From the NCBI GenBank assembly GCA_964554475.1, contig CAZKOT010000002.1:1-54193 (forward strand): a DNA stretch of 54,193 nt. Reading direction: 5' to 3'. How positions within the stretch are numbered: the stretch's first letter is position 1; every line of letters begins with the position of its first letter. The position numbers and the translations under genes were made by a program. The notes beneath the pieces were generated by a model, which was not told the origin of the DNA, did no database searches, and was given only the letters and a program-made list of their open reading frames with translations. Positions 1 through 9,194 of the stretch are shown one piece after another. The stretch is from CAJKWP01 sp964554475 (GTDB lineage: Bacteria; Bacillota; Clostridia; Christensenellales; UBA1242).

Positions 1-25
1 ACTTGACTGTAAAATAAAACACTTT

Positions 26-2107
26 TTATTTGCAATCTGAAACAGGCATATAAAGAATATCATCATAATTAGGAAAAGGTTTTAAATCTTCAGCAACTTT
101 ACCCTCAATTTCATCATATAATTCTCTTATAATTTTCATTTGACTTAAAATGTTATCACGATAATGTTTTGCTCTTTCAATATTTGAAGAAATTGTTTTT
201 GCTTGTTCAATTAATTTATTTAATTTTTCATTACTTAAAAAAATTTCATTTAAAACATATAAAAATTTTTGTTGCAGAGTTACATGATAATCTGACTTCC
301 CTGCAAATCTATTCAAATTTTCACTCAAGCAAGGTAAAATTTGCGAATTTACAATGTCATAAAGAATACATGCTTCAGTTTTAATATTTTCACAATAACT
401 TTCTAATAAAATATGTTGTCTTAAATTAATTTCTGTGTCAGAAAGAACATTCATTTTTGTAAATACGCTTTTTTCTTCTTTCTTACCTAACAACTCATAA
501 CAACTAACTGAATCGGTTAAGTTTTCAATTCCTCTTTTTTCTGCTTCTGCTAACCATGATTCGCTGTAACCATCACCATTAAAAATGATACGTTTTCCAG
601 CTTTTATATTTTGCTTAATAAAATTCAAAACTACTTCGTTAACATCTCCACCATTTTCAATTAGATTTAGTAAATCATCAAGTTGTTCTGCCAAAATTGT
701 TACAAGTGTAATTGCCGGCATTGCAAGAGATTGAGAAGAACCAACCATACGGAATTCAAATTTATTTCCAGTAAAAGCAAAAGGACTTGTTCGGTTTCTA
801 TCTGAAACATCACGATAATTGCTAGGTAAAAATTTAACGCCAATATTCAATAACTCAGATTTTTTTTCACTTATTTTTTGAGATTCCTCAATACGTTTAA
901 AAATATCTAAAATATAATCACCAACAAAAACCGATATAATTGCTGGAGGCGCTTCATCCCCTCCCAAACGCAAATCATTTCCATTATAAGCAGCACTAAA
1001 ACGGAGCAATTTATAATGTTTTTCAATTGCAGCAAGCATACTTGAGAAGAACAATAAAAACAATTTACTGTCATGTTTTGCATCAAAAAGATTAATTCCC
1101 GTGTCGGTCGAAACAGAAAAATTCAAATGTTTACCACTTCCATTAATTCCTTTAAATGGTTTTTCATGAAGTAATGCTTCAAATCCATGTTTTTTTGCAA
1201 CTCTTGTAATCGTATCCATAACAATGTGATTGTTATCACAAGCGATGTTTGCCTCACGAAATATTGCAACAAATTCATATTGCATGGGTGCAACTTCATT
1301 GTGCTGATGCTTTGCAATAATTCCAACTTTCCAAAGTTCTTTGTTAACATCATTCATAAATGCCGAAATATCACTTGGAATACTACCAAAATAATTTCCA
1401 TGATTAACTTGTGATTTTGTTGGTTCTTTGCCAAGAAGAGTCCTTCCAGTTATCACCAAATCTTTTCTACATAAAAAACGTTTTTGTGGAATGATAAAAT
1501 ATTCTTGTTCAGATCCTAAATTCGCCGAAACACGTTTTACGTCATTGTAACCTAACTTATGTAATAATGTTACCGCTTTTGAACTCAAAACTTCTAAAGC
1601 ACGAAGCAAAGGGGTTTTTTCATCAAGTGCAATTGAGGTATAAGAACAAAATGCTGTAGGCAAAAACAAAACCAAATTTCCGTTTAAATCTTCTTTCAAA
1701 AACGGAGGTGAGGTATAATCCCAAATTGTGTAGCCTCTTGCTTCAAAAGTGAATCTTGTGCCACCACTTGGAAAACTTGAAGCATCTGTTTCACCCTTAA
1801 CCAAATCTTTCGCATCAAAATTTTCTATAACATTACCATTTTGGTCAAACTCGGCAAAAGCAACCTGCTTTCCTGCAGTTTTACCGCTAAGAGGAAAAAA
1901 CCAATGTGTATAATGGGTTGCACCTTTTTCAATTGCCCATTTTTTTAAAGCATCAGCAATAGAAGAAATTAATTGAAAATCAAAAGGTTGCGCCTCTTTC
2001 ATTAATTTAATGTATTTCTCAAAATCATCACTACTTAAAAATTTTTTTAATACATTTTCTCCAAATAACATCGAACAAAAATTTGATTCTGATTCTTTTT
2101 CTAGCAT
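26..2107 (-). CDS. glnN: Type III glutamine synthetase
   Basis: ATP-dependent ligation of ammonia to glutamate, a cytosolic step of nitrogen assimilation. The 693-residue length fits the GSIII family, which is much longer than GSI (about 450). Visible family motifs are GSEQEYF near residue 200 (metal-binding glutamates), HNEVAPMQYE near 280, NGSGKH near 323 (substrate and ATP site) and DRNRTSPFAF near 435. The C-terminal 150 residues are helical, as usual in GSIII. The ATG is preceded by AAGGGGTG at good spacing. The gene stands alone on its strand, about 230 bases downstream of the MazG-like gene, with a palindrome at 2171-2190 in its upstream region. I see no GlnR-type box. Assignment is secure. 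Confidence 0.96.
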   Translation of the reverse strand: MLEKESESNFCSMLFGENVLKKFLSSDDFEKYIKLMKEAQPFDFQLISSIADALKKWAIEKGATHYTHWFFPLSGKTAGKQVAFAEFDQNGNVIENFDAKDLVKGETDASSFPSGGTRFTFEARGYTIWDYTSPPFLKEDLNGNLVLFLPTAFCSYTSIALDEKTPLLRALEVLSSKAVTLLHKLGYNDVKRVSANLGSEQEYFIIPQKRFLCRKDLVITGRTLLGKEPTKSQVNHGNYFGSIPSDISAFMNDVNKELWKVGIIAKHQHNEVAPMQYEFVAIFREANIACDNNHIVMDTITRVAKKHGFEALLHEKPFKGINGSGKHLNFSVSTDTGINLFDAKHDSKLFLLFFSSMLAAIEKHYKLLRFSAAYNGNDLRLGGDEAPPAIISVFVGDYILDIFKRIEESQKISEKKSELLNIGVKFLPSNYRDVSDRNRTSPFAFTGNKFEFRMVGSSQSLAMPAITLVTILAEQLDDLLNLIENGGDVNEVVLNFIKQNIKAGKRIIFNGDGYSESWLAEAEKRGIENLTDSVSCYELLGKKEEKSVFTKMNVLSDTEINLRQHILLESYCENIKTEACILYDIVNSQILPCLSENLNRFAGKSDYHVTLQQKFLYVLNEIFLSNEKLNKLIEQAKTISSNIERAKHYRDNILSQMKIIRELYDEIEGKVAEDLKPFPNYDDILYMPVSDCK

Positions 2108-2170
2108 AAGGCACCCCTTTTCTCTTAAGTACTATGTAAATTTATTAACTGATCTACTTAACAATTCAAT

Positions 2171-2190
2171 TTATGCACATATGTGAATAA
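2171..2190. promoter_or_regulatory. Palindrome upstream of glnN, candidate operator
   Basis: A perfect CACATATGTG core is flanked at one base on each side by TTAT and ATAA, so 18 of 20 positions are symmetric. It lies 64-83 bases upstream of the glnN start. It does not match the TGTNA-N7-TNACA consensus of GlnR/TnrA. An operator role is inference. Confidence 0.35.
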
Positions 2191-2249
2191 TTGTTTTTAG
2201 TATTTAAATTATTTATTTCGTATTTTAGCAAAATGAATGATTAAACGCA

Positions 2250-2294
2250 AGTGCTAAACTAAAAAAATATTTTCATGATTTTAGTTTTAACACT
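2250..2294 (-). terminator. AT-rich hairpin downstream of the MazG-like gene
   Basis: AAACTAAAA (2256-2264) pairs perfectly with TTTTAGTTT (2279-2287), and AGTG/CACT can close the base of the stem. It lies 46 bases past the stop of the MazG-like gene, in the minus direction. There is no clean T-run after the stem, so this is a weak terminator or just a dyad. Confidence 0.3.
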
Positions 2295-2340
2295 AAATTT
2301 ATATGAAAATTAATCAAAATGAACTTGAATTATTAAAAAA

Positions 2341-2721
2341 TTATTTTTTCTCATTCTTTTGAGTTTTCGTAATAGGTGTGTCATATTCAATAATATCTTT
2401 TAAGAAAATTCTCCCATCATAGCCACCTTTCTTTTCTTTCTTTTCAATACGTAGCTTTTCTGCTTTCTTTAGATTAATTTTTAAAATATCGGCAACAGAC
2501 AAAAGAACCTCACTTAAATCAGCATATTCTTCCAACTCATTTTCTTTATTTTTTTCGTTAAAAGCAAAAAAAAGCATATTAACTTTTTCAATTAGTTTTG
2601 CTTTTAATGCTTGAATATAATCTTCATTATCTAAAACCAAATAAATAGGTTCCCTTCCAGTTTCTTTTATTAAATCAACTATTTTTTTACGGATAAGTTT
2701 GTTATATGTGATTTTCTTCAT
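2341..2721 (-). CDS. MazG-like nucleoside triphosphate / PRA pyrophosphohydrolase-family protein
   Basis: A 126-residue all-alpha protein of the phosphoribosyl-ATP pyrophosphohydrolase-like (MazG) superfamily, which hydrolyses NTPs or related compounds to the monophosphate and PPi using Mg2+. The opening YNKLIRKKI matches the usual YNKLVRDKI start of this group. A helix with ENELEEYADLSE (about 60-71) supplies the metal-binding acidic residues, and KKGGYDGRIFL (about 97-107) matches the KRGGF..RIFL ending. There is no adjacent his gene, so a house-cleaning role is more likely than histidine synthesis. The family is clear; the substrate is unknown. Confidence 0.8.
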   Translation of the reverse strand: MKKITYNKLIRKKIVDLIKETGREPIYLVLDNEDYIQALKAKLIEKVNMLFFAFNEKNKENELEEYADLSEVLLSVADILKINLKKAEKLRIEKKEKKGGYDGRIFLKDIIEYDTPITKTQKNEKK

Positions 2722-2891
2722 ACGTTTTCTCCTTACAACAATTCCCCTTATGACAAACTAATTATAGCACAAGAATTAAAAAAAAACCAAAATTTTATCT
2801 AAAAACTTCTTTTGCAAAAAAAAATAAGTTTATTTATTACTTTTATCAATCCTTAATATTCTAGGAATGTATCCTAAAATTATTTCCATTT

Positions 2892-4298
2892 TTATTCCTT
2901 GTTTGCAACATTTACTACTAATTCATTTTGTAATCTGTTTTCTGTTAATTGTATAAAATCATCATTTTTTTCAAGCTTCTTTTCGAGTTTGAAAAGTAGA
3001 ATACCCATAATTGGAATTGCAATAACAGCACAAACTAAAAATACTCTAATTGCTAGATCTATTTCTAGCAAAATTCCTAAAATTGAAAGTAATCCAAAAG
3101 CAAGTGCTCTTCCAATAAACAAAAAGAATTCAGCAACATCGTGATGCTCTGCAATAAATAGGTCAAGAGAAAAATCTCGAATTAAGCCAAACTTTCTTTT
3201 TCCATTAATCAAATTAATTATTTGGAAAAATAATATATAAATTCCATTCATAACAAGGAGAATTATGTTGGGCGTAAAGAAGCAAATGATTGCAGTTATT
3301 AAAGGAATTATTCCAAAAATAATAAGTAGTATATTTTTATTTTTCCATTTAAGAATATCAAATAAAAACACTGCAAGAACAGCGACAGCAGTAAAAATCG
3401 TTCCCACTATTCCTAGAACCAAACTATTTCCATAAAGACTAATTGTAATTATAACCGAACAAATCGGAATAGTATTTACTATTCCTTCTAAAAATGCACA
3501 AATATAAACAGTTTTTAAAAATTTATATTTTGGTTCTTTGAGAGTTTTAATAAACTTCCGCAGTTGCATTTTTGAACCGCCGAACTCACTCGTTATTAAA
3601 AATGAGAATAAAATTTCAACGAGACCAAATACAAAAACAAACACTGATGTAATTCCAAAAGTTAATGAGTTTATTATTGAGCCTAATAATGCAGGAACAA
3701 TGATTGAAACAGCAACTGAAGCCATAATAAATTTTGCATAAAAACTTTGCATTTTTTCAGGTTTTACTTCTTCAGTAATTAAATTATTAAAACAATTATA
3801 ATAAAGTCCGCTTGCAGCACCGAAACAAAAAGCAAAAATCAAATAAGAATTATTAATGCTAATGTGTGCAATTTCACTAAAAAAGAAATATGCAAAAAAA
3901 ATAACACATTTTAAAAATACACTAATACGAAAAAACCACAATCTGCTTGTTCTTTTTGTAATAAATGAAAACAAAAAGAAAAACACAAAAATAGAGACAT
4001 AAGAAACTAAATTGTAAAGAGCAACAACTAAAATTTTATTGTCAACAGTAACTTTAAAAAGTTCGGCATTAAAAAAAGTGCTGAAAAATAAATTTGTTAT
4101 TGTTGCAACCACACAACAAGCAATAATCGAAAACCTAGTTTTTGCTTCTTCTTTTATTTTCAAATTTTTCCCNNNNNNNNNNNNNNNNNNNNNNNNNNNN
4201 NNNNNNNNNNNNNNNNNNNNNNNNNNNNNNNNNNNNNNNNNNNNNNNNNNNNNNNNNNNNNNNNNNNNNNNNTCACGAACCTTGAAATTTTTATTCAT
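2892..4298 (-). CDS. Major-facilitator-like permease (contains a 100-N gap)
   Basis: An integral membrane protein with about eleven or twelve hydrophobic helices and short charged loops, consistent with a major facilitator superfamily transporter. The loop GLYYNCFNNLITEEVKPEKMQ sits between helices where MFS proteins carry conserved polar segments. I prefer the ATG at 4298, because AAGAGG lies six bases upstream; two further in-frame ATGs (4319, 4331) have no such site. The 100 N at 4173-4272 fall right after the first eight codons, so the true N-terminal length is unknown and frame continuity is not proved. The substrate cannot be inferred from the sequence or neighbours. Confidence 0.65.
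   Translation of the reverse strand: MNKNFKVRXXXXXXXXXXXXXXXXXXXXXXXXXXXXXXXXXXGKNLKIKEEAKTRFSIIACCVVATITNLFFSTFFNAELFKVTVDNKILVVALYNLVSYVSIFVFFFLFSFITKRTSRLWFFRISVFLKCVIFFAYFFFSEIAHISINNSYLIFAFCFGAASGLYYNCFNNLITEEVKPEKMQSFYAKFIMASVAVSIIVPALLGSIINSLTFGITSVFVFVFGLVEILFSFLITSEFGGSKMQLRKFIKTLKEPKYKFLKTVYICAFLEGIVNTIPICSVIITISLYGNSLVLGIVGTIFTAVAVLAVFLFDILKWKNKNILLIIFGIIPLITAIICFFTPNIILLVMNGIYILFFQIINLINGKRKFGLIRDFSLDLFIAEHHDVAEFFLFIGRALAFGLLSILGILLEIDLAIRVFLVCAVIAIPIMGILLFKLEKKLEKNDDFIQLTENRLQNELVVNVANKE
4173..4272. other. Assembly gap of 100 N
   Basis: An exact run of 100 N, the conventional placeholder for a scaffold gap of unknown size. It lies inside the N-terminal region of the permease gene. 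Confidence 0.99.
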
Positions 4299-4412
4299 TT
4301 TAAACCTCTTATGTTCCATATAGTTATACAATGTTTGTATATAATAATATTTATTTTATTCACTGTCAATACACTTATTTTATTATCTCCGCATTTAAGT
4401 GTAATAAAAATG

Positions 4413-4441
4413 TTGCATTTTTCTTTTTTTTTGTGTAAAAT
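4413..4441 (+). promoter_or_regulatory. Sigma-70-type promoter, leaderless geometry
   Basis: TTGCAT (4413-4418), 17 bases, TAAAAT (4436-4441), then 8 bases to the ATG at 4450. Transcription would start at or within a base or two of the start codon, and no Shine-Dalgarno is present. The same spacing precedes the genes at 37320 and 42000. Confidence 0.55.
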
Positions 4442-4449
4442 GTTGAGTG

Positions 4450-4854
4450 ATGATATTTATTTTGTTAATTACATTGATTTTATTGTTGTTGATTATTCAA
4501 AAGAGAAGTTTAAAAGATATTCTTTTGTCTTTGGTAATTATTGTTTTATCTTTTATTCCTTCAATAATAAAATTCTTTGAAATTCATATTGAAATTCCAT
4601 TTAATAAATTCAATTTTAAAATAAATAACGAAACAATAAAACATTATTTAACTCAATTGCAAGGATTTGGACATTATGTTTTAACTTTTATTATCTTTGC
4701 AACCTGTATTTGTTTTACTCTTTATTTTTTCCCTTTAGTTTTTCTTGAATTTCCAAAAGAAAATAAAAAAGAAACAAAACTTGAAAAAGATTTTTTAAAT
4801 TCAAAAAATATTATTTTTCAGTTTAAAGCACCGAATACTAAAATGACAGCATAA
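4450..4854 (+). CDS. Small membrane protein, unrecognised
   Basis: 134 residues with two hydrophobic helices at the N-terminus (about 1-40), a polar stretch (about 45-70), a further hydrophobic segment (about 73-100) and a Lys/Glu-rich tail. I do not recognise a family. An in-frame stop lies just upstream, so translation must begin at GTG 4447 or ATG 4450. I chose ATG because it has the same -10-to-start spacing as two other genes here. It lies upstream of the YwaF-ABC gene on the same strand, 185 bases away, with three dyads between them, so it may or may not be co-transcribed. Real-gene status is supported by the promoter and membrane-protein composition only. Confidence 0.55.
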   Translation: MIFILLITLILLLLIIQKRSLKDILLSLVIIVLSFIPSIIKFFEIHIEIPFNKFNFKINNETIKHYLTQLQGFGHYVLTFIIFATCICFTLYFFPLVFLEFPKENKKETKLEKDFLNSKNIIFQFKAPNTKMTA

Positions 4855-4858
4855 AACG

Positions 4859-4960
4859 GGTAATATTACCAAAAATATGATAAGCGATATATTGGAAATT
4901 TCGCTTTAAAAACTTTTATAATTTCAAAAAGTTTAAATTGTTTGCATAAATCAAACAATT
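4859..4960. promoter_or_regulatory. Cluster of dyads upstream of the YwaF-ABC gene
   Basis: Three symmetric elements lie between the small membrane gene and the transporter gene: the perfect palindrome GGTAATATTACC (4859-4870); AAGCGA paired with TCGCTT about 20 bases on; and a perfect 9-bp stem AATTGTTTG/CAAACAATT with a 7-base loop (4936-4960). They could be operators or a weak terminator. No regulator gene is adjacent. Confidence 0.35.
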
Positions 4961-5039
4961 ATCATGTTGTATTCATTTTTATAATTTAAAAGAATGTTTT
5001 CCAAATCTTCCATAAATTATTTCAACAAAAGGTTAAAAT

Positions 5040-7391
5040 ATGATTTATGCGTTAATTATTTTAGGAATTCTTATTTTTGGAACTGCACTAATTTTTTTAG
5101 TAAGAAAATTTGAAAATAAATCTCAACTTATTTTAAAAATTTTAGGTGTTGTATTTTTAGGTCTATACTTTTCACGACTTTTAAATCGAATGGACGTAAT
5201 TGATAGCGTAGTTAATTTAGAAACAACAATGCTTCCAAAACCCATGCTTGTTTTTCTCGTGATTTTAAGATGGCTAACCCTTGTAAGTGTAATTTTCACA
5301 ATTCTTACCCCATTTTTTCCAAAAGTTAAAACATTAAAAAATCTTCAAGCATTTTTTACACCTTTTATCGTCATTTTAAATATTGTTTTCTTTAAAGAAA
5401 ATGTAATTTCATTTGAGGGAGTGGCAAATTACACAGGGTTTAAAGCAATTCAATTTGCATTTGAAGTTGGATTAATGGGTGTTTTTTCAGCAAATTATCT
5501 TTATCAAAAGATTGCAAAAAAAGATTGGAAAAACATCAAAGAAGAGTTAAAAATTATGTCAGCAATAATACCAATGGCAATTTTATCTGTTGTCCCAATG
5601 ACAACATTTAGAATACTTTTCGGTGAAACTTTTGGTGTTGCAGATGATTTTGAATTAACTCACCGTATAATGCTCTATATTACATTTATTTTTCCCATTG
5701 TTGCTTTCGCAGTTTTCAGAAGAAAAGAATATGACGTTAAAAAAGCAGCAATAATGTTCATGGTCTTTGCTGCTTTTATCAGTTATAATTACACACAAAG
5801 TGTTCTTGATTACACTTGGTCAGAACTTCCTTTTCACCTTTGCCACACGGCGGTTTTCTTAATGCTTATTTCGTTTCCTTTTAATATTAAAAGTATATTC
5901 TTCTTCAACTACTTTGTTAATGTCATAGGTGCTTTTATTGCAATGTTAATGCCAAATGTATCCAGTCAAATAACAGAAACACATGCACTTCGTTTTTGGG
6001 CATACCATTCTTATGACATGTCACTACCCATTCTCGCGGTGCTATTTGGCTTATTCCCTCGTCCCAAATTTAAAATGATGAGTGGAGCAATAATGATCTT
6101 CACAATTTATTTTATTTCCATGATGTTTTTAAATGGTTATGTAAACACTTTTTCTTCTGTCGATTACTTCTTCCTTTATGGAGATGTAATTTCAGACAAA
6201 ATAGGCTTTTTAAAAGATATTCAAGCACACAATCAGTGGCTTATTCCACTAGGTAATGGAACTAGCATGATTGTATTTTGGTTGTATGATATTTTGATTT
6301 ATATTGGCTTTGTTTTTTTCATGTTTATGGTTTGGCTGGTTTACGTTTCAATTTTTAAAGTTCAAGACCATTATGTTGAACTGGTACAAATAAGAAGACA
6401 GGATGTTTTGGAAATGAAAAAATTTAAAAAACAATTAAAAGGTAGACCACTTTCAAGTCCGTTCAATTTAGAAGGAGTTCATATGATTAACATATCACAT
6501 TTTTCAAAAGTCTATGGAAACAACAAATTTAAAACCGTTGATGACTTCAATCTTCAAGTAAATACGGGAGAAGTTTTTGGTTTTATTGGTCATAATGGAG
6601 CGGGAAAAAGCACTCTAATAAAAAGTATGGTTGGAATCCAAAGCATAACTGAAGGAAAAATCGAAATATGTGGCTACGACATTGAAAAACAACCGCTTGA
6701 AGCAAAAAGTAAAATTGGATATGTTTCTGATAATCACGCAGTTTATGAAAACTTAACCGGACGAGAATATATCAATTACGTTGCAGATCTTTACTACGTT
6801 TCAAAAGAAGATAGAGATGAACGTCTTGAAAAATATGCAAAAATTTTTAATTTGACTAATGCAATTGATAATCAAATTAAAAGTTATTCACATGGAATGA
6901 AACAAAAATTAGTTGTTATTGCAGCAATAATTCATGACCCAAAAGTGTGGATTTTGGATGAGCCCTTAACAGGACTTGACCCAACAAGCGCTTATGAAAT
7001 CAAGGATTGTATGAGAGCTCATGCCAATAAGGGCAACATAGTTTTCTTTTCAAGCCACGTTATTGAGGTTGTTGCAAAAATATGTGACCGAATTGCAATA
7101 ATCCAAAACGGGATTCTCGTGGGAGTTTTTGATATTAAAGAAATGGCGAAAAAAGGCGTTGATTTGGAAGAACTTTACCTTTGTTACATAGAAAAAAATG
7201 AAGAAAATCAAAAAAATATTCTTTGTAAAATCACAAATCAAATAAAAGTTAATGAAAATGCTAAAAAAACTAATGTTAAAAAAGTAGACCAAAATGATGT
7301 TTCAAAAAATGATGCGATAGAAGTTAAAAAAACTATCAAAAAAAAATTAAAATTGGTCAAAAAAAATCAACCAAAAAAAAGTGAAAATTAA
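5040..7391 (+). CDS. YwaF-like membrane domain fused to an ABC transporter ATPase
   Basis: 783 residues. Residues 1 to about 450 form a polytopic membrane domain like the YwaF (TIGR02206) family, including LPFHLCH near residue 265 and a W-A-Y-H-S-Y-D stretch. Residues 482 to about 715 are a complete ABC ATPase: Walker A GHNGAGKST, signature SYSHGMKQK, Walker B VWILDEPLTGLD and switch His in SSHVIE. The last 65 residues are Lys/Asn-rich low complexity. It should power the permease encoded 42 bases downstream. An internal ATG at 6483 has AAGGAG five bases upstream and would start a free-standing ATPase, so two products are possible. YwaF proteins are normally separate and of unknown function. 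The ATPase call is secure; the fusion's role is open. Confidence 0.85.
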   Translation: MIYALIILGILIFGTALIFLVRKFENKSQLILKILGVVFLGLYFSRLLNRMDVIDSVVNLETTMLPKPMLVFLVILRWLTLVSVIFTILTPFFPKVKTLKNLQAFFTPFIVILNIVFFKENVISFEGVANYTGFKAIQFAFEVGLMGVFSANYLYQKIAKKDWKNIKEELKIMSAIIPMAILSVVPMTTFRILFGETFGVADDFELTHRIMLYITFIFPIVAFAVFRRKEYDVKKAAIMFMVFAAFISYNYTQSVLDYTWSELPFHLCHTAVFLMLISFPFNIKSIFFFNYFVNVIGAFIAMLMPNVSSQITETHALRFWAYHSYDMSLPILAVLFGLFPRPKFKMMSGAIMIFTIYFISMMFLNGYVNTFSSVDYFFLYGDVISDKIGFLKDIQAHNQWLIPLGNGTSMIVFWLYDILIYIGFVFFMFMVWLVYVSIFKVQDHYVELVQIRRQDVLEMKKFKKQLKGRPLSSPFNLEGVHMINISHFSKVYGNNKFKTVDDFNLQVNTGEVFGFIGHNGAGKSTLIKSMVGIQSITEGKIEICGYDIEKQPLEAKSKIGYVSDNHAVYENLTGREYINYVADLYYVSKEDRDERLEKYAKIFNLTNAIDNQIKSYSHGMKQKLVVIAAIIHDPKVWILDEPLTGLDPTSAYEIKDCMRAHANKGNIVFFSSHVIEVVAKICDRIAIIQNGILVGVFDIKEMAKKGVDLEELYLCYIEKNEENQKNILCKITNQIKVNENAKKTNVKKVDQNDVSKNDAIEVKKTIKKKLKLVKKNQPKKSEN
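6472..6485 (+). promoter_or_regulatory. Internal ribosome binding site and start codon at the domain junction
   Basis: AAGGAG (6472-6477), five bases, then ATG (6483-6485), in frame and exactly where the ABC ATPase domain begins (MINISHFSKVYG). This is what a former separate ATPase gene would look like. It could still start a second, soluble product. Confidence 0.6.
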
Positions 7392-7433
7392 TTAATAAAA
7401 CCTTTAAATTAAGCATAAAAAGGAAAAAATAAA

Positions 7434-9074
7434 ATGACTAATGAAGGAACAAAAAAAAGGTGGACGGGTATTTTTCACAGAATAAAAATACTAACCTTAA
7501 TTCAACTCAAAAACAAGAAAAAAATAATAAAAACAAAAGTTAGTGTTTTAGTTTCAGTTTTATTACGAATTTTGATTCTTGGAGTAATGTCTGCCCTTCT
7601 TTGGTATGCTTTAAATTTTTTGCAAAAAGGAAGTTTTTTTCCTGTTGATAAGAATCTTTTACTTTGTTTATTATTTTTAACTCAGGCATTAAGCATTTTT
7701 ACCTGTATTTTTGGACTTGTATCCTCTTTGTATTGGAGCAAAGACAATACAATAATATTTACTTTTCCAGCGAGACCGACAGAAGTTTTTATTAGTAAAC
7801 TTACAGTGTTTTACATTTCTGAATTTTTAAAAAATTTGTTTTTCTTAATTCCCTTTTTAATTTCATTTGGAATAATTTTAAAAATGTCGTTTGCTTACTT
7901 TTTTTTAGTTATTCTCTCAACTTTTTTCTTACCTTTAATTGCGGTATTGATTGGAGCAATATTATCCCTTCCACTCATGTACCTTGGTAAATTAATAAAA
8001 AGATTTCCCTTTCTCAAATTAATTTTAATTGCAATTATAATTGGACTTGTCATGTGGCTACTAGTTTACATCACTCAAATAATTCCACGACCACTTAGAA
8101 TTTTAGCGCTTTTTGGACAATTTACCACTTGGCTAAGAAATTCAATTATTTCAATTAACAATTATTCCCTCTTTTATTACAATATTGTTCAAATTTTTAA
8201 TCAACAAGCAGTTTGGACAAATATTTTAATTGTATTTTCAATTTTTGTAGGACTATTACTTCTCACAATTGCAATAACTTTTGCTTATTTTTCAATTGTC
8301 AGTCAAACTTTTGAGCATTCAACAACAAAACGTAAAGTTGGAGTAAATAAAGTTAGTAAAAATACTTTTGTAACTTTTATTAAAAAAGAACTACGTTTAA
8401 CTTTCCGCAACGTTGATAACATTCTTAATCATTTTATTTTCATAGCAACAATGCCTTTTGCTCTTTACCTAATAAACAGCATTATGGACGCAATTGCTGT
8501 TAGTGGACTTGGAGCTTCAATGAAAATTGCAATTAACATTTTGGTAGGATTACTTCTTTTAACAGCTTCAAATACAATGAGTGCAACTGCAATAACAAGT
8601 GAAGGCTCTGAATTTGTTTTGATTAAAACGGCACCGAGTAAAACAAGTAATTTATGCTGGGCAAAGTTACTAATTAACTTTACTTTTTCGTTAATGGCGA
8701 TTATTGTATCATGCATTGTTATTGTAACTACAACAGGAATTCCAGCAATACATGTCTTAATAATTTTTTTTATTTTATTACTAATTAACACATCTCATAT
8801 ATTTTGGACTTTTCAACTTGATTTATTAAACCCAAGACTCAATGATTATGCTGCAACAGGAAATATTCTTGACAATCCAAATGTTTCAAAAAGTATTCTT
8901 TTTGGACTACTTCTTGCTTTATTTCTTGGATTTACATCATTTATTGTTTTCAACAGTCCAGAATACTCAAGTGATATTTTTAAATTACTAGGTTTTTGTT
9001 TAGGATTTTTAGCACTACGAATTTACTTATTTTTAATCAATTTAAAAGTCTACTTTGAAAGGATACAATTATAA
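7434..9074 (+). CDS. ABC-2-type transporter permease
   Basis: 546 residues with about twelve hydrophobic segments and a cytosolic, basic N-terminus. The stretch LYWSKDNTIIFTFPARPTEV (about 100-120) matches the conserved loop of large Gram-positive ABC-2 permeases, where SKDxxLLxxLP is typical. It lies 42 bases after the YwaF-ABC gene on the same strand, with AAAGGA upstream of its ATG, so it is the natural membrane partner of that ATPase. The following surface-protein gene starts 120 bases on, also co-directional. Substrate unknown; candidates are an envelope lipid, a glycan or a peptide. Family assignment is good and the pairing is inferred from adjacency. Confidence 0.8.
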   Translation: MTNEGTKKRWTGIFHRIKILTLIQLKNKKKIIKTKVSVLVSVLLRILILGVMSALLWYALNFLQKGSFFPVDKNLLLCLLFLTQALSIFTCIFGLVSSLYWSKDNTIIFTFPARPTEVFISKLTVFYISEFLKNLFFLIPFLISFGIILKMSFAYFFLVILSTFFLPLIAVLIGAILSLPLMYLGKLIKRFPFLKLILIAIIIGLVMWLLVYITQIIPRPLRILALFGQFTTWLRNSIISINNYSLFYYNIVQIFNQQAVWTNILIVFSIFVGLLLLTIAITFAYFSIVSQTFEHSTTKRKVGVNKVSKNTFVTFIKKELRLTFRNVDNILNHFIFIATMPFALYLINSIMDAIAVSGLGASMKIAINILVGLLLLTASNTMSATAITSEGSEFVLIKTAPSKTSNLCWAKLLINFTFSLMAIIVSCIVIVTTTGIPAIHVLIIFFILLLINTSHIFWTFQLDLLNPRLNDYAATGNILDNPNVSKSILFGLLLALFLGFTSFIVFNSPEYSSDIFKLLGFCLGFLALRIYLFLINLKVYFERIQL

Positions 9075-9194
9075 TCAATTTTAAATTAAAAGGATGGTGA
9101 TGCAAAAAAAAATTTTTCAATGTTCTAATGAACAAATTAATTTTTAATAGATAAAATTTTCAAAAAAAGAAATAATAAAAAAAGGAGAAAACAA

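Noticed and set aside
4311..4580. Plus-strand 89-codon frame near the small membrane gene
   Set aside because: No ribosome site; overlaps the 4450 gene in another frame, and hydrophobic composition is expected by chance in T-rich DNA.
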